From assembly GCF_014203235.1 (NCBI RefSeq), contig NZ_JACHIN010000009.1, positions 313,539 through 377,538 on the forward strand: DNA of 64,000 nucleotides, written 5' to 3'. The notes under the pieces are model-generated. The model searched no databases. It saw only the letters and a list, made by a program, of their open reading frames with translations, and was not told the DNA's origin. Each line of letters begins with the position of its first letter. The first letter of the stretch is position 1. Below, one piece after another: positions 49,794 through 58,274 of the stretch. The stretch comes from Nonomuraea endophytica. GTDB lineage: Bacteria > Actinomycetota > Actinomycetes > Streptosporangiales > Streptosporangiaceae. The translations under genes and the position numbers were made by a program.

Positions 49794-50437
49794 TGAATGA
49801 GTCCCTTGGTGTCGCGGATCTCCTTGGTGTGCTGGCGTATGCGGAGTTGAGCGCCTTCCTGCAACTCACCGAAGATGCCGGGCAGTTCGCACCGACACTG
49901 AGCGACCGGGCCGCGCTGAGCGAGCTCGCGGTGTCCGAGTTCGGACACTTCCAGCTCGTCCGCGACAAGCTCATCGAACTCGGCGCCGACCCCGACCAGG
50001 CCATGGCGCCCTTCGTCGAGGCGCTGGACGGCTGGCACACCCAGACCCGGCCGAGCGGCTGGCTGGAAGCGCTGGTCAAGGCGTACGTGGGCACCGGCAT
50101 CGCCCTGGACTTCTACCGCGAGGCCGCCCGCCACCTGGACCCCTCGATCGCCCGGCTGGTCGACGAGGTCGTCGCCGACCAGGAGCGTTCGGAGTTCGCC
50201 GTCGAGCGGGTACGCGCCGCCGTCGCCGCCGATCCGCCGGCCGCCGGCAAGCTCGCCCTGTGGGCCCGTCGCCTGGTCGGCGAGGCTCTCAGCCAGGGCC
50301 AGCGGGTGGCCGCCGCCCGCCCGGAGCTGGCACAACTGCTCGTCGAGGCCGTGGCCGACGACCAGGCCGAGATCTCCCGCCTGTTTGCCCGTCTGACCGA
50401 GCAGCACGGCAAGCGGATGGCCGCGCTGGGAATCTGA
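49793..50437 (+). CDS. Ferritin-like fold protein (MiaE-like)
   Basis: A 214-residue four-helix diiron-type protein. Potential metal ligands are Glu in YAELSAFLQL, the ExxH in SELAVSEFGHFQLV, and Glu/Asp in VVADQERSEFAVE. It resembles tRNA hydroxylase MiaE-like ferritin domains, but substrate and activity are unknown. Its place beside RhlE, DUF3107 and TetR genes matches the Rv3208-Rv3211 neighbourhood of mycobacteria as recalled. Confidence 0.85.
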   Translation: MNESLGVADLLGVLAYAELSAFLQLTEDAGQFAPTLSDRAALSELAVSEFGHFQLVRDKLIELGADPDQAMAPFVEALDGWHTQTRPSGWLEALVKAYVGTGIALDFYREAARHLDPSIARLVDEVVADQERSEFAVERVRAAVAADPPAAGKLALWARRLVGEALSQGQRVAAARPELAQLLVEAVADDQAEISRLFARLTEQHGKRMAALGI

Positions 50438-50652
50438 TCCTGCGCTTAGGGCGGCGCGAGGGTACGAAACGGTTGTACCGTGCGGTCATGAGGGCCACGC
50501 GCCGCTACGGCAGCTGCTTGACCAGATGCGCGCAGAACCGCTGGACCGCACGACCCGTGATGCGCCGTCAAAGTGCCCAGTGCCCCGCTGTGGACCTACG
50601 ACATGCGCCCCTGCCGCGACGGCGCGGCCGCTGGTGCCGATGGCGCCCGTGA

Positions 50653-50684
50653 CGTGTGGAGGGCGGTGAGCCGCCCCCCACACG
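50653..50684. terminator. Bidirectional stem-loop between ferritin-like and DUF3107 genes
   Basis: CGTGTGG...GCGG-TGAG-CCGC...CCACACG: an almost perfect 14-bp stem in the 281-base convergent gap (50438-50718). It has no U-run on either side. Nothing else coding-like was found in the gap. Confidence 0.55.
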
Positions 50685-50718
50685 GACGTCCCATGGGGAT
50701 CAGTGGAGGACCAAACGG

Positions 50719-50949
50719 TTAGAGTGTGCCGCCGAAGCCGACCGGGCGCTGCTCGTCCTCGCCGATCTCGACGAAGCCAAGTGCGGCCACGGGGACTATG
50801 ACGCGCCTGCCCTTCGCGTCGTTGAGGGCGAAGACGCCACGCTCGGCGGCCAGGGCGTTTCTGATCTCGTCTTCCACCTGTTCGGCGGTGAGCTCGGTTT
50901 CGACAACGATCTCACGGTGTACGGAACGTACGCCGATCTTGACTTCCAT
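50719..50949 (-). CDS. DUF3107 small protein
   Basis: A 76-residue protein, MEVKIGVRSVHREIVVETEL...PVAALGFVEIG, the compact beta-alpha protein conserved in actinobacteria (TB9.4 type). It is cytoplasmic with unknown function. ATG 50949 has AAAGGGAG eight bases upstream and is preferred to the start 11 codons earlier. Upstream on the same strand is a TetR gene. Confidence 0.88.
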   Translation of the reverse strand: MEVKIGVRSVHREIVVETELTAEQVEDEIRNALAAERGVFALNDAKGRRVIVPVAALGFVEIGEDEQRPVGFGGTL

Positions 50950-51085
50950 CGTGGTGCTCCCTTTCGACGGGCCTGGGTCCATCGTCGCCGCTCCGCCCGG
51001 CGGAAACGCGGGTAATCGCGCCCAGCGAACGGGTTACGCCGTACGCGGAAAATCTCCACGCCGTACGGGGCACCTCGGCACGGCG

Positions 51086-51706
51086 TTACGTCGTGCGGGG
51101 GAAGCCGCTGATTCCGCGCCAGGCGAGCCGCGCCATGAGCTGCTCGGCGGCGTCCTTGGGGATCGAGCCGTGCGTGGTCACCCAGTAGCGGGCGCTGACC
51201 TCGGCCATGCCCACCAGGCCGACGCCCAGCAGGTGCGCCTCCTCGCTGGAGCAGCCCGTGTCCTCCTGGATCACGGCGCTGACCATCTCCGCGCACTCGC
51301 GCAGCGAGCGCTCCACCCGCTGGCGGACCGGGGCCACGTTGCGCAGGTCGGACTCGAAGACCAGGCGGAACGCCTCACCCTGGCTGGAGACGAAGTCGAA
51401 GAAGGCGCTGAAGGTGGCCTGCACGCGCAGCTTGTTCTCGTGGGTGGAGGCAAGGGCCTCGCGGCAGCGGCCCACCATGTCGTCGACGTGGAGGTCGAGC
51501 AGCGCCAGGTAGAGCTCCAGCTTGCCGGGGAAGTGCTGGTAGAGCACCGGCTTGCTGACGCCCGCCCGGTCGGCGATCTCGTCCATGGCGGCCGCGTGGT
51601 AGCCGTTCTCGACGAACACTTCCTGCGCGGCGCTGAGCAGCTGCCGGCGGCGGGCGAGTCGGGGCAGCCGGGTGCCCCGGGGCTTGGCGTCCGGGGTAGC
51701 GGTCAC
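51086..51706 (-). CDS. TetR/AcrR family transcriptional regulator
   Basis: A 206-residue regulator. The N-terminal HTH reads RRQLLSAAQEVFVENGYHAA, AMDEIADRAGVSKPVLYQHF. The C-terminal ligand domain is typical (AFFDFVSSQGEAFRLVFESD). The start is GTG 51706 with TGGAG upstream. It is the neighbour of DUF3107 as in other actinobacteria; ligand and targets are unknown. Confidence 0.92.
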   Translation of the reverse strand: MTATPDAKPRGTRLPRLARRRQLLSAAQEVFVENGYHAAAMDEIADRAGVSKPVLYQHFPGKLELYLALLDLHVDDMVGRCREALASTHENKLRVQATFSAFFDFVSSQGEAFRLVFESDLRNVAPVRQRVERSLRECAEMVSAVIQEDTGCSSEEAHLLGVGLVGMAEVSARYWVTTHGSIPKDAAEQLMARLAWRGISGFPRTT

Positions 51707-51781
51707 GCGCGTCTCCAGTGGTCTTCGAACATCCGGGTTGGGACATCCTACGTGCGGGTAACCGTCCCGCGGGCGCGGGCG

Positions 51782-51997
51782 TCAGCGATAGTCGTCGTCA
51801 TCGTCATAGGTGACGACGCGGTCCTGCTCGGCGGCGTCGCCCGGGTCGACGTCGATCGGGTACTCCCTGCGCTCACCCCCCGCCTCGTCGCGCAGCCGGC
51901 GGCGCTGTTCCGCGGCGTCGGCCTCCGGCGCCTCGGGCGAAAGCTCGTCATCCTCGTCGAAGGGGAGGTCGTCCCCACGTACGTCCATCTCCGACAT
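51782..51997 (-). CDS. DUF5709-like acidic small protein
   Basis: A 71-residue, strongly acidic, probably disordered protein (LPFDEDDELSPEAPEADAAE ... YPIDVDPGDAAEQDRVV, ending in a poly-Asp YR tail). Similar acidic proteins are common in actinomycetes; function is unknown. ATG 51997 is used. It precedes the NHEJ cassette. Confidence 0.65.
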   Translation of the reverse strand: MSEMDVRGDDLPFDEDDELSPEAPEADAAEQRRRLRDEAGGERREYPIDVDPGDAAEQDRVVTYDDDDDYR

Positions 51998-52038
51998 CTC
52001 AGGTCCCCTTTTCCTGTGTGGACGGATCCAGCCTACGC

Positions 52039-52911
52039 TCAGGTGAAAAGGTCGCCATGTTCCTCCACGCGGGCGAGTACGTCGGCGGAGGTGAACACCA
52101 GGTCGTCCGGGCGTTCGCACGCCTCGACCTCCGACCACAGCAGCGGTGTCGAGACCGTCGGGCGCTGCCTGGCACGCAGGGAGTACGGCGCGACAGTGGT
52201 CTTGGCCGGGTTGTTCTGGCTCCAGTCGATGAAGACCTTGCCCGGTCTGGCCTTCCTGGCCATCACGCTGACCACGAGCTTGGGCGCCTCCTTCTCCAGG
52301 AGCCTGGCCAGGTCCTTGGCATAGGCCGACGGCTCCTGCCGGCCGTCCCACGCGGCGTACAACTGCATGCCTTTGTTCCCGCTGGTCTTGGGGCGGGCGG
52401 TGAGGCCGTCGGCGGCGAGCACCTCGCGCAGCATGAGCGCCACTTGGCAGCATTCGACGATCGTGGCCGGGGGGCCGGGGTCGAGGTCGAAGACGAGGGT
52501 GTCGGGGTCGATCGCCTCACCGTCCTCGGTCACGCGCCACTGGGGCACGTGGAGTTCGAGCGCGGCCAGGTTGGCGTAGTAGACGAGGCTGGGCAGGTCC
52601 TCGATGACGGCGAAGTCGATGGTGTCGCGGTTCATGCTGCTGCCGGGGACGGGCACGGTGACGCGCCTGAGCCAGTCGGGGACGTGGCTCGGGGCGTTCT
52701 TCTCGAAGAAGTACTTGCCGTCCACGCCGTTCGGATAGCGCTTGACGGTGAGCGGGCGGCCCTCCAGGTGCGGGATCAGGACCGGGGCGACGCGCGAGTA
52801 GTAGTCGATGACCTCGGCCTTGGTGAAGCCGACCTCGGGGTAGAGCACCTTGCCGAGGTTGCTCAGGACGAGCTCGCGCCCGTCCACCCGCACGGGCGTC
52901 TTGGAGCTCAC
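52039..52911 (-). CDS. LigD-type NHEJ primase-polymerase
   Basis: A 290-residue AEP polymerase that fills or extends broken ends in bacterial non-homologous end joining. Signatures are LSNLGKVLYPEVGFTKAEVI, FFEKNAPSHVPDW, LHVPQWR, the catalytic VFDLDPG (Asp-x-Asp), KTSGNKGMQLY and RPGKVFIDWSQNN. It is encoded as a separate protein rather than fused to ligase. GTG 52911 overlaps the ligase stop by four bases. Confidence 0.93.
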   Translation of the reverse strand: MSSKTPVRVDGRELVLSNLGKVLYPEVGFTKAEVIDYYSRVAPVLIPHLEGRPLTVKRYPNGVDGKYFFEKNAPSHVPDWLRRVTVPVPGSSMNRDTIDFAVIEDLPSLVYYANLAALELHVPQWRVTEDGEAIDPDTLVFDLDPGPPATIVECCQVALMLREVLAADGLTARPKTSGNKGMQLYAAWDGRQEPSAYAKDLARLLEKEAPKLVVSVMARKARPGKVFIDWSQNNPAKTTVAPYSLRARQRPTVSTPLLWSEVEACERPDDLVFTSADVLARVEEHGDLFT

Positions 52912-53822
52912 AGCAGTACCTCCGCGGGTATCTTGTCCGGTCGCAGTCCCCGCCAGACCGGGTGCCGCAGCCGTATCTCATCAGTCACCATCGTGTAGGC
53001 GACCTCCCCGACCAGATCGGGTCTAACCCAGTGATTGCGCCACGGCACCGGATTGACGAACGGGCTGCGCGCGATCTCCAGCGGCCGCAGCATCGCGAAC
53101 AGCTCGTCCAGCGTGGCCTCGGTGAACCCGGTCCCGACGTGCCCCACGTAGGTGAGCCCCCGCTCGGTGAAGACGCCCATGAGCAGCGAGCCGATCCCGC
53201 CCGCCCGGCGGCGCTTGCCGGGCTTCCAGCCGCCGACGACGACCTCGCGCGTGCTCAGGTTCTTGACCTTGACCCACCACGGCGTGCGCACGCCCGGCCG
53301 GTAGGGCGAGTCGAGCCGCTTGGCGACCACCCCCTCAAGGCCTTGCTCGTGCGTGGCGCTGAGCAGGTCGGAGTCTCCGGGGAAGTACGGCGGCGCCCCG
53401 ATGTCCAGCTCGTCCAGGAGCGCCCGCCGGTCGCGGTAGGGCAGGTCGAACAGCGCTCTGCCGTCCAGGTAGAGCAGGTCGAAGGGCATGTACGTCACCG
53501 GGTAGAGCTCCAGCATCCTGGGCTCGGGATCGGTGAGGTGCATGCGCCGCTGGAGGCGTTCGAAGCTGGGCAGCCCGCGGCGGTCGAGGGCGACGACCTC
53601 GCCGTCGATGATGACGTCGCGCAGGCCGTACGAGGAGATCTCCGGGTAGCGGCGGGTGTACTCGGCGCCGTGCCGCCCCGAGACCCGCATCCCGCCGTCG
53701 AGGTGGATGAGCGCCCTGATGCCGTCCCACTTGACCTCGAGCCCGTACAGCTCGCGTTCAGCGGGAAGATCCCCGGCCATGGCGAGCATAGGTTCGACCG
53801 GGTATGGCATTGGTTGGCCCAT
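52908..53822 (-). CDS. ATP-dependent DNA ligase (LigD/LigC-type)
   Basis: A 304-residue ligase. The nucleotidyl-transfer motif is KWDG (LEVKWDGIRALIHL), motif IV DGEVVALD, motif V EGVVAKRLDS and WVKVKN. The OB-fold C-terminus includes LTYVGHVGTGFTEATLDEL. No polymerase or phosphoesterase domain is fused. It works with the coupled polymerase and the divergent Ku in end joining. The start codon is ATG 53822. Confidence 0.93.
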   Translation of the reverse strand: MGQPMPYPVEPMLAMAGDLPAERELYGLEVKWDGIRALIHLDGGMRVSGRHGAEYTRRYPEISSYGLRDVIIDGEVVALDRRGLPSFERLQRRMHLTDPEPRMLELYPVTYMPFDLLYLDGRALFDLPYRDRRALLDELDIGAPPYFPGDSDLLSATHEQGLEGVVAKRLDSPYRPGVRTPWWVKVKNLSTREVVVGGWKPGKRRRAGGIGSLLMGVFTERGLTYVGHVGTGFTEATLDELFAMLRPLEIARSPFVNPVPWRNHWVRPDLVGEVAYTMVTDEIRLRHPVWRGLRPDKIPAEVLL

Positions 53823-53871
53823 GACGGGTATGTGCCCATACGGTGAGCCCTGCTATCGATGAGGAGTGCCC

Positions 53872-54762
53872 ATGCGCGCCATATGGAAAGGTGCGATCTC
53901 GTTTGGGCTGGTCACGATCCCGGTGAAGCTCTACTCCGCGACCGAGCAGAAGGACGTCACCTTCCACCAGGTGCACCGCGAGGACGGCGGCCGGATCCGC
54001 TACAAGCGCGTGTGCACGATCGACGGTGAGGAAGTGGCCTACGCCGACATCGCCAAGGGGTACGAACTGGCGACCGGCGAGATCGTCGTGCTCACCGACG
54101 AGGACTTCGAGGACCTGCCGCTGACGACCTCGCGGCGGATCGACGTGCTGCAGTTCGCTCCGGCCGATCAGATCGACCCGATCTACTTCGCCAAGTCCTA
54201 TTACCTGGAGCCCGACGGGCAGGGCGGCAAGCCGTACGTGCTGCTGCGCACCGCGCTGGAGAGTTCGGGGCAGGTGGCGGTGGTGAAGGTGGCGCTGCGC
54301 CAGCGGGAGTCGCTGGCCACGCTGCGGGTGCGCGACGGGGTGTTCGTGCTGGAGACGATGCTCTGGCCGGACGAGATCCGCACGCCCGACTTCAATTTCC
54401 TCGAAGAGGACATCGACGTACGGCCGCAGGAGCTCAAGATGGCCGAGTCGCTCATCACCACGATGGAGGCCGACTTCGACCCGACCGAGTACCACGACAC
54501 CTACCGCGAAGCGCTGCAGCAGGTGATCGAGGCGAAGGTCGCGGGCAAGGAGGTCATCGCGCCCGCGGGTGGCGAGGAGGAGGCGGGTCCCGCCGTGGAC
54601 CTCATGGCCGCCCTGCGGGCCAGCGTCGAGGCCGCCAAGCGCGAGCGGGGCGAGCCCGCCAAGCCCAAGAAGGCCGCGCCGTCCTCTTCTTCTTCCGAGA
54701 AGGGTGAGAAGGAGGAGGCGGAGAAAGCCGCGCGCAAACGGAAATCCAGGAAATCCGCCTGA
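53872..54762 (+). CDS. ku: Bacterial Ku protein (NHEJ)
   Basis: A 296-residue homodimeric DNA-end-binding protein. The core begins MRAIWKGAISFGLVTIPVKL and includes VTFHQVHREDGGRIRYKRVC and YYLEPDGQGGKPYVLLRTAL. The tail (about 250-296) is a Lys/Ser-rich extension (AKPKKAAPSSSSSEKGEK...KRKSRKSA) that would add DNA affinity. ATG 53872 has AGGAG five bases upstream. It is divergent from ligase/polymerase across a 49-base gap and ends at a strong terminator. Confidence 0.95.
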   Translation: MRAIWKGAISFGLVTIPVKLYSATEQKDVTFHQVHREDGGRIRYKRVCTIDGEEVAYADIAKGYELATGEIVVLTDEDFEDLPLTTSRRIDVLQFAPADQIDPIYFAKSYYLEPDGQGGKPYVLLRTALESSGQVAVVKVALRQRESLATLRVRDGVFVLETMLWPDEIRTPDFNFLEEDIDVRPQELKMAESLITTMEADFDPTEYHDTYREALQQVIEAKVAGKEVIAPAGGEEEAGPAVDLMAALRASVEAAKRERGEPAKPKKAAPSSSSSEKGEKEEAEKAARKRKSRKSA

Positions 54763-54827
54763 GCGCTGCTTTTCTCCGCCGCTCCGTCGCCAGGCTGGAA
54801 ACATTTGTCTCCACACACATGTTGGGA

Positions 54828-54858
54828 GGGGGCCCCATTTTCTGGGGCCCCCTTTTTT
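54828..54858 (+). terminator. Intrinsic terminator after ku
   Basis: GGGGGCCCC-N7-GGGGCCCCC followed by TTTTTT: a perfect 9-bp stem and U-run. Confidence 0.93.
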
Positions 54859-54877
54859 CTATTGCGGGCGGTTTCCG

Positions 54878-55177
54878 TTACCAGACGAAGTGCCGCGTGC
54901 GAACGCAGCCGCGCTCGCGGTGGACCCTCCAGCCCCGCCAGTGCTTGAAGTTGAGGTGTGCCTTGTTGACGTAGTGGCCCCGACGAATGGCGCCCGCAGG
55001 GCCGGCGAAGAGGCAGCGACCGCGCCACTCCGAGAAGCCGACGCTGGAGGCGCTGGCGCTGATGCCGACGCTGGAAGCGCTGGCGTTCGCGGCGGTGGTC
55101 GATCCGAGGCCCAGGACGCCGCCCGCAAGGGCGGTGCTGAGCGCAGCGGCCGTGAGCATCCTCTTGACTGTGGACAT
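54878..55177 (-). CDS. Small secreted cationic protein 1
   Basis: A 99-residue precursor. The signal peptide is MSTVKRMLTAAALSTALAGG..., with cleavage plausible near TTAANA. The mature part (~65 residues) has an imperfect SVGISASASSVG repeat. It is basic and aromatic (Arg, His, Trp: NFKHWRGWRVHRERGCVRTR) with two Cys. I recognise no family. ATG 55177 has GGGGAAG upstream, nearly the same leader (GGGGAAGCAC) as the neighbouring secreted protein gene. A ~46-bp element shared with that gene lies ~90 bases upstream. Confidence 0.72.
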   Translation of the reverse strand: MSTVKRMLTAAALSTALAGGVLGLGSTTAANASASSVGISASASSVGFSEWRGRCLFAGPAGAIRRGHYVNKAHLNFKHWRGWRVHRERGCVRTRHFVW

Positions 55178-55265
55178 GATGTGCTTCCCCTTGACGGTCT
55201 CTTGCAACTTCAGGCACTCTGCCGGATTTATCTGGCTAATGCCCGGGATGGTTCTTACTTCTAGA

Positions 55266-55315
55266 GCCATCCTGGTTGTCAGAATTTCCGACCATTCATG
55301 ATCATAAACAGTGGC
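55266..55315 (-). promoter_or_regulatory. Shared upstream element, copy 1
   Basis: On the minus strand it includes TTTATG-N2-CATGAATGG, GGAAAT and CAGGATGGC blocks. It is about 80% identical by eye to 55926-55974 over ~46 bases, at a similar distance upstream of the paired gene. Probably a common promoter/operator. Confidence 0.65.
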
Positions 55316-55467
55316 CGGGATGGTTTTGCCACTCATAAACCCTGAGATTGCATTTATTGATACGTCTTCTCACGCTATGTCCCGATTTGTGCAGGTCTGC
55401 AGAAAACGCCCGTGCGGGCCCGTGTGGATATGTCGGCGTACGTCGGCGGAGGCAAGGGACATGACAA

Positions 55468-55495
55468 GGCCGCGGAACCTCGAGGTTCCGCGGCC
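55468..55495 (-). terminator. 28-bp perfect palindrome after secreted protein 2 gene
   Basis: GGCCGCGGAACCTC joined directly to GAGGTTCCGCGGCC, a 14-bp stem. On the minus strand TTGTCATG follows, so it has only a weak U-tract. Confidence 0.75.
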
Positions 55496-55527
55496 TGTCT
55501 CGCACCGGCCTACTTAAGGCAGCGGCA

Positions 55528-55863
55528 CTACTGGAGCCACATGTTCTTCGGGTAGCGCTTCGTGTGGCCCTTGGCGCACATGCCGTAGCCGCCCTTCTTG
55601 AACTTCTTGCCGGGGCAGAACTTCTTGTTCGCCCGCCAGTGGCCGGCGAAGAACCGGGCGGTCGGCTTGTGGGTCTCCAGCTTGTAGGAGCACTTCCTGC
55701 CGTTGAGCCAGCAACGGTGGAACTTCGACTTGGACTTCGCGGTCGTGACGCTGACGGCCGCGCTGGCGGCGCTGGTGGTGGTCACCGCTCCGAGGGCGAG
55801 CGTGCCGCCGACGAGGGCGGTCGCGAGCGTCGCCGCCGCGAGCGTGGATTTGAACTTGAACAT
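55528..55863 (-). CDS. Small secreted cationic protein 2 (four Cys)
   Basis: A 111-residue precursor. The signal peptide is MFKFKSTLAAATLATALVGG..., with cleavage likely near ASAAVS. The mature ~75 residues are very basic (KSKSKFHRCWLNGRKCSYKL ... CPGKKFKKGGYGMCAKGHTK) with four Cys that could form two disulfides. It resembles small secreted cationic or antimicrobial-type proteins in composition only; no family is recognised. ATG 55863 with GGGGGAAG upstream is chosen over the frame opening at 55887. Confidence 0.72.
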   Translation of the reverse strand: MFKFKSTLAAATLATALVGGTLALGAVTTTSAASAAVSVTTAKSKSKFHRCWLNGRKCSYKLETHKPTARFFAGHWRANKKFCPGKKFKKGGYGMCAKGHTKRYPKNMWLQ

Positions 55864-55925
55864 CGTGCTTCCCCCTGTTGGTCGCACTCACGTGCCTGGG
55901 TCGCAGAGATGGCGCGACCTCGATA

Positions 55926-55974
55926 GGCATCCTGCTTGCCAGGATTTCCAGCCATTCATGCCCATAAACGGCAA
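55926..55974 (-). promoter_or_regulatory. Shared upstream element, copy 2, with AT-rich flank
   Basis: Counterpart of 55266-55315; it contains the palindrome TCCTG-GCAAG-CAGGA. Further upstream (55975-56060) is unusually AT-rich for this genome (TTTTATTCTCTATTTATG, TTTTTAACTATATATGC). Confidence 0.65.
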
Positions 55975-56114
55975 TCTATGCCTTTTATTCTCTATTTATG
56001 TGACTTCGACTTGTTTTTAACTATATATGCAGGTTTATCCGTAAATGCCATGATTGGTGGCCTGCACTCGGGGTGGGCGGCTACCGTGGTAGGGCCGAGG
56101 GAAGGGGCGATTCC

Positions 56115-57014
56115 ATGAAGCAGCAGCCGATTCCGCACTGGCCGGGCCGCATGGTCGGCCCGGTGTACGTCCGCTCGACCCCAGAAGGGGCGCCGGAGAA
56201 GGCGGTCTTCGTCCACGGGCTGGCCGGTTCCGCCACCAACTGGACCGACCTCATGGACGAGCTCAAAGACGTGGTCACCGGCTACGCCCTCGACCTGCCC
56301 GGCGCCGGCTACTCCCCGGCACCCGCCGACGGCGACTACTCCGTCGACGCCCACGCCCGCGCCGTCATCGGCCTCCTGGAAGAAGTCGGCCCCGCGCACC
56401 TGTTCGGCAACTCGCTCGGCGGCGCCGTCGCCGTACGCGTCGCCGCCCTCCGCCCCGACCTGGTCCGCTCGCTCACCCTCGTCTCGCCCGCGCTCCCCGA
56501 CCTCCTGCCGAGGTACGGCCCCGCCCGCGTGGCAGCCGCTGCCACGCCCCGGATCGGAGAGTGGGTGGCCGGCAAGCTCACGCTCGTCCCCGCAGCCCAG
56601 CGGGTCAACGCCACGTTCGCGATGGTGTGGGCCGACGCAGGCAGGGTCCACCCCGACCGGTTCAACGAGGCGATCGAGGAACTCCGCCGGCGGGACGCCC
56701 TCTCGCACACCGCCGTCTCGATGATCGGCTCGGCCCGCGGCATCGTCGCCGAGTACTTCCGCCGCGGCGCCGACAACCTCTGGAGCCAGGCGGCCCGCGT
56801 CGTCGCGCCCACCCTGGTCATCTACGGCAAACTCGACCGGCTCGTCCGTCCCGCGATGGCCGCGAAGGCCGGCCGTACGTTCAGGCAGGTCAGGTTGGTC
56901 CTGCTGCCGCGCGTCGGGCACGTCGCGCAGATGGAGCGGCCCGACGTCGTGGCCGCAGAGGCGCGCCGTCTGATCGGTGAGACGCGATTGGGGAATGCCC
57001 CACTGGCCAGCTAG
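56115..57014 (+). CDS. Alpha/beta hydrolase (Rv3203/LipV-like)
   Basis: A 299-residue hydrolase. Nucleophile elbow GNSLGGA (HLFGNSLGGAVAVR), oxyanion motif VFVHGLAGSATNW, acid in LVIYGKLDRLV and His in PRVGHVAQMERP. No signal peptide is present. ATG 56115 (MKQQPIPHWPGR) is preferred over the longer frame, with GAAGGGG upstream. It is upstream of moeZ, the same neighbourhood as in mycobacteria (recalled). The substrate is unknown. Confidence 0.88.
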   Translation: MKQQPIPHWPGRMVGPVYVRSTPEGAPEKAVFVHGLAGSATNWTDLMDELKDVVTGYALDLPGAGYSPAPADGDYSVDAHARAVIGLLEEVGPAHLFGNSLGGAVAVRVAALRPDLVRSLTLVSPALPDLLPRYGPARVAAAATPRIGEWVAGKLTLVPAAQRVNATFAMVWADAGRVHPDRFNEAIEELRRRDALSHTAVSMIGSARGIVAEYFRRGADNLWSQAARVVAPTLVIYGKLDRLVRPAMAAKAGRTFRQVRLVLLPRVGHVAQMERPDVVAAEARRLIGETRLGNAPLAS

Positions 57015-57056
57015 GTTTCTACGAGAGATAAGAACCCCGAAACGGGAGCGTAGAAC

Positions 57057-58238
57057 GTGTCGTTGCCACCGCTGGTCGAGCCGGCCGCCGAGCTGACCGT
57101 TGACGAAGTGCGCCGCTACTCGCGCCATCTGATCATCCCCGATGTGGGCATGGCCGGGCAGAAGCGGCTGAAGAACGCCAAGGTGCTGTGTGTGGGCGCG
57201 GGCGGCCTCGGCTCGCCCGCGCTGATGTACCTCGCGGCCGCGGGCGTCGGCACGCTGGGCATCATCGACTTCGACGTCGTCGACGAGTCCAACCTGCAGC
57301 GCCAGATCATCCATGGCCAGTCCGACGTGGGCCGGCTGAAGGCCGAGAGCGCCGCCGCCACGGTCAAGGAGATCAACCCGCTGGTGGACGTCGTGATCCA
57401 CAACGCGGCGCTGACCACCGAGAACGTGATGGACATCTTCTCCGGCTACGACCTCATCGTCGACGGCACGGACAACTTCGCCACGCGTTACATGGTGAAC
57501 GACGCCGCCGTGCTGCTCGGCAAGCCGTACGTCTGGGGGTCGATCTACCGCTTCGACGGTCAGGCGAGCGTCTTCTGGGCCGAGCACGGCCCCTGCTACC
57601 GCTGCCTCTACCCGGAGCCCCCGCCTCCCGGCATGGTTCCCTCCTGCGCCGAGGGCGGCGTGCTGGGCGTGCTGTGCGCGTCCATCGGCTCCATCCAGGT
57701 CAACGAGGCCATCAAGCTCCTCACCGGCATCGGCGACCCGCTGGTCGGGCGGCTGATGATCTACGACGCCCTGGAGATGAAGTACCGCGACGTCAAGGTC
57801 CGCAAGGACCCCGAGTGCGTCCTGTGCGGCAAGAACCCGACGGTCACCGAGCTGCTCGAGGACTACGAGGCGTTCTGCGGCACCATCTCCGACGAGGCGG
57901 CGCAGGCCGCCACCGGCTCCACGATCACCGCGGCGGAGCTCAAGGAGATGCAGGACAAGGGTGAGGACATCTTCCTCATCGACGTCCGCGAGCAGGGCGA
58001 GTACGAGATCGTCTCCATCCCCGGCGCCACGCTGATCCCCAAGGGCGAGTTCCTCAACGGCTCCGCCCTGGAGAAGCTGCCGCAGGACAAGCGGATCGTG
58101 CTCCACTGCAAGTCCGGCGCGCGCAGCGCCGAGGCGCTGGCGATCGTGAAGAACGCCGGGTTCTCGGACGCCGTGCATGTGGGTGGAGGGGTCCTGAGCT
58201 GGGTAAAGACGGTAGACCCCAGCCTGCCGACATACTGA
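57057..58238 (+). CDS. moeZ: MoeB/ThiF adenylyltransferase-rhodanese fusion (MoeZ)
   Basis: A 393-residue protein. The E1-like adenylation domain has a GAGGLGSPAL nucleotide loop, IIDFDVVDESNLQRQ and the zinc Cys pairs CYRCLYP and CVLCGKNP. The C-terminal rhodanese domain (about 295-393) has active Cys in HCKSGARS. It adenylates and thiolates the C-terminus of sulfur carrier proteins for molybdopterin, thiamine or thioamino acid synthesis. The start is GTG 57057. Confidence 0.95.
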   Translation: MSLPPLVEPAAELTVDEVRRYSRHLIIPDVGMAGQKRLKNAKVLCVGAGGLGSPALMYLAAAGVGTLGIIDFDVVDESNLQRQIIHGQSDVGRLKAESAAATVKEINPLVDVVIHNAALTTENVMDIFSGYDLIVDGTDNFATRYMVNDAAVLLGKPYVWGSIYRFDGQASVFWAEHGPCYRCLYPEPPPPGMVPSCAEGGVLGVLCASIGSIQVNEAIKLLTGIGDPLVGRLMIYDALEMKYRDVKVRKDPECVLCGKNPTVTELLEDYEAFCGTISDEAAQAATGSTITAAELKEMQDKGEDIFLIDVREQGEYEIVSIPGATLIPKGEFLNGSALEKLPQDKRIVLHCKSGARSAEALAIVKNAGFSDAVHVGGGVLSWVKTVDPSLPTY

Positions 58239-58274
58239 GTCCGGTATCTGGGGATGGCATTAGGTTCCCAGCAT

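Larger units (their letters stand above)
55178..55527. other. Intergenic region between the two secreted-protein genes
   Basis: 350 bases. It contains the leader and shared upstream element of protein 1, an AT-rich patch (about 55316-55390, including CATTTATTGATACG) and the 28-bp palindromic terminator of protein 2. Confidence 0.7.

Noticed and set aside
47828..50437. An 869-codon plus-strand frame ending in the ferritin-like protein
   Set aside because: The first ~650 codons are antisense to the helicase; the real gene starts at ATG 49793.
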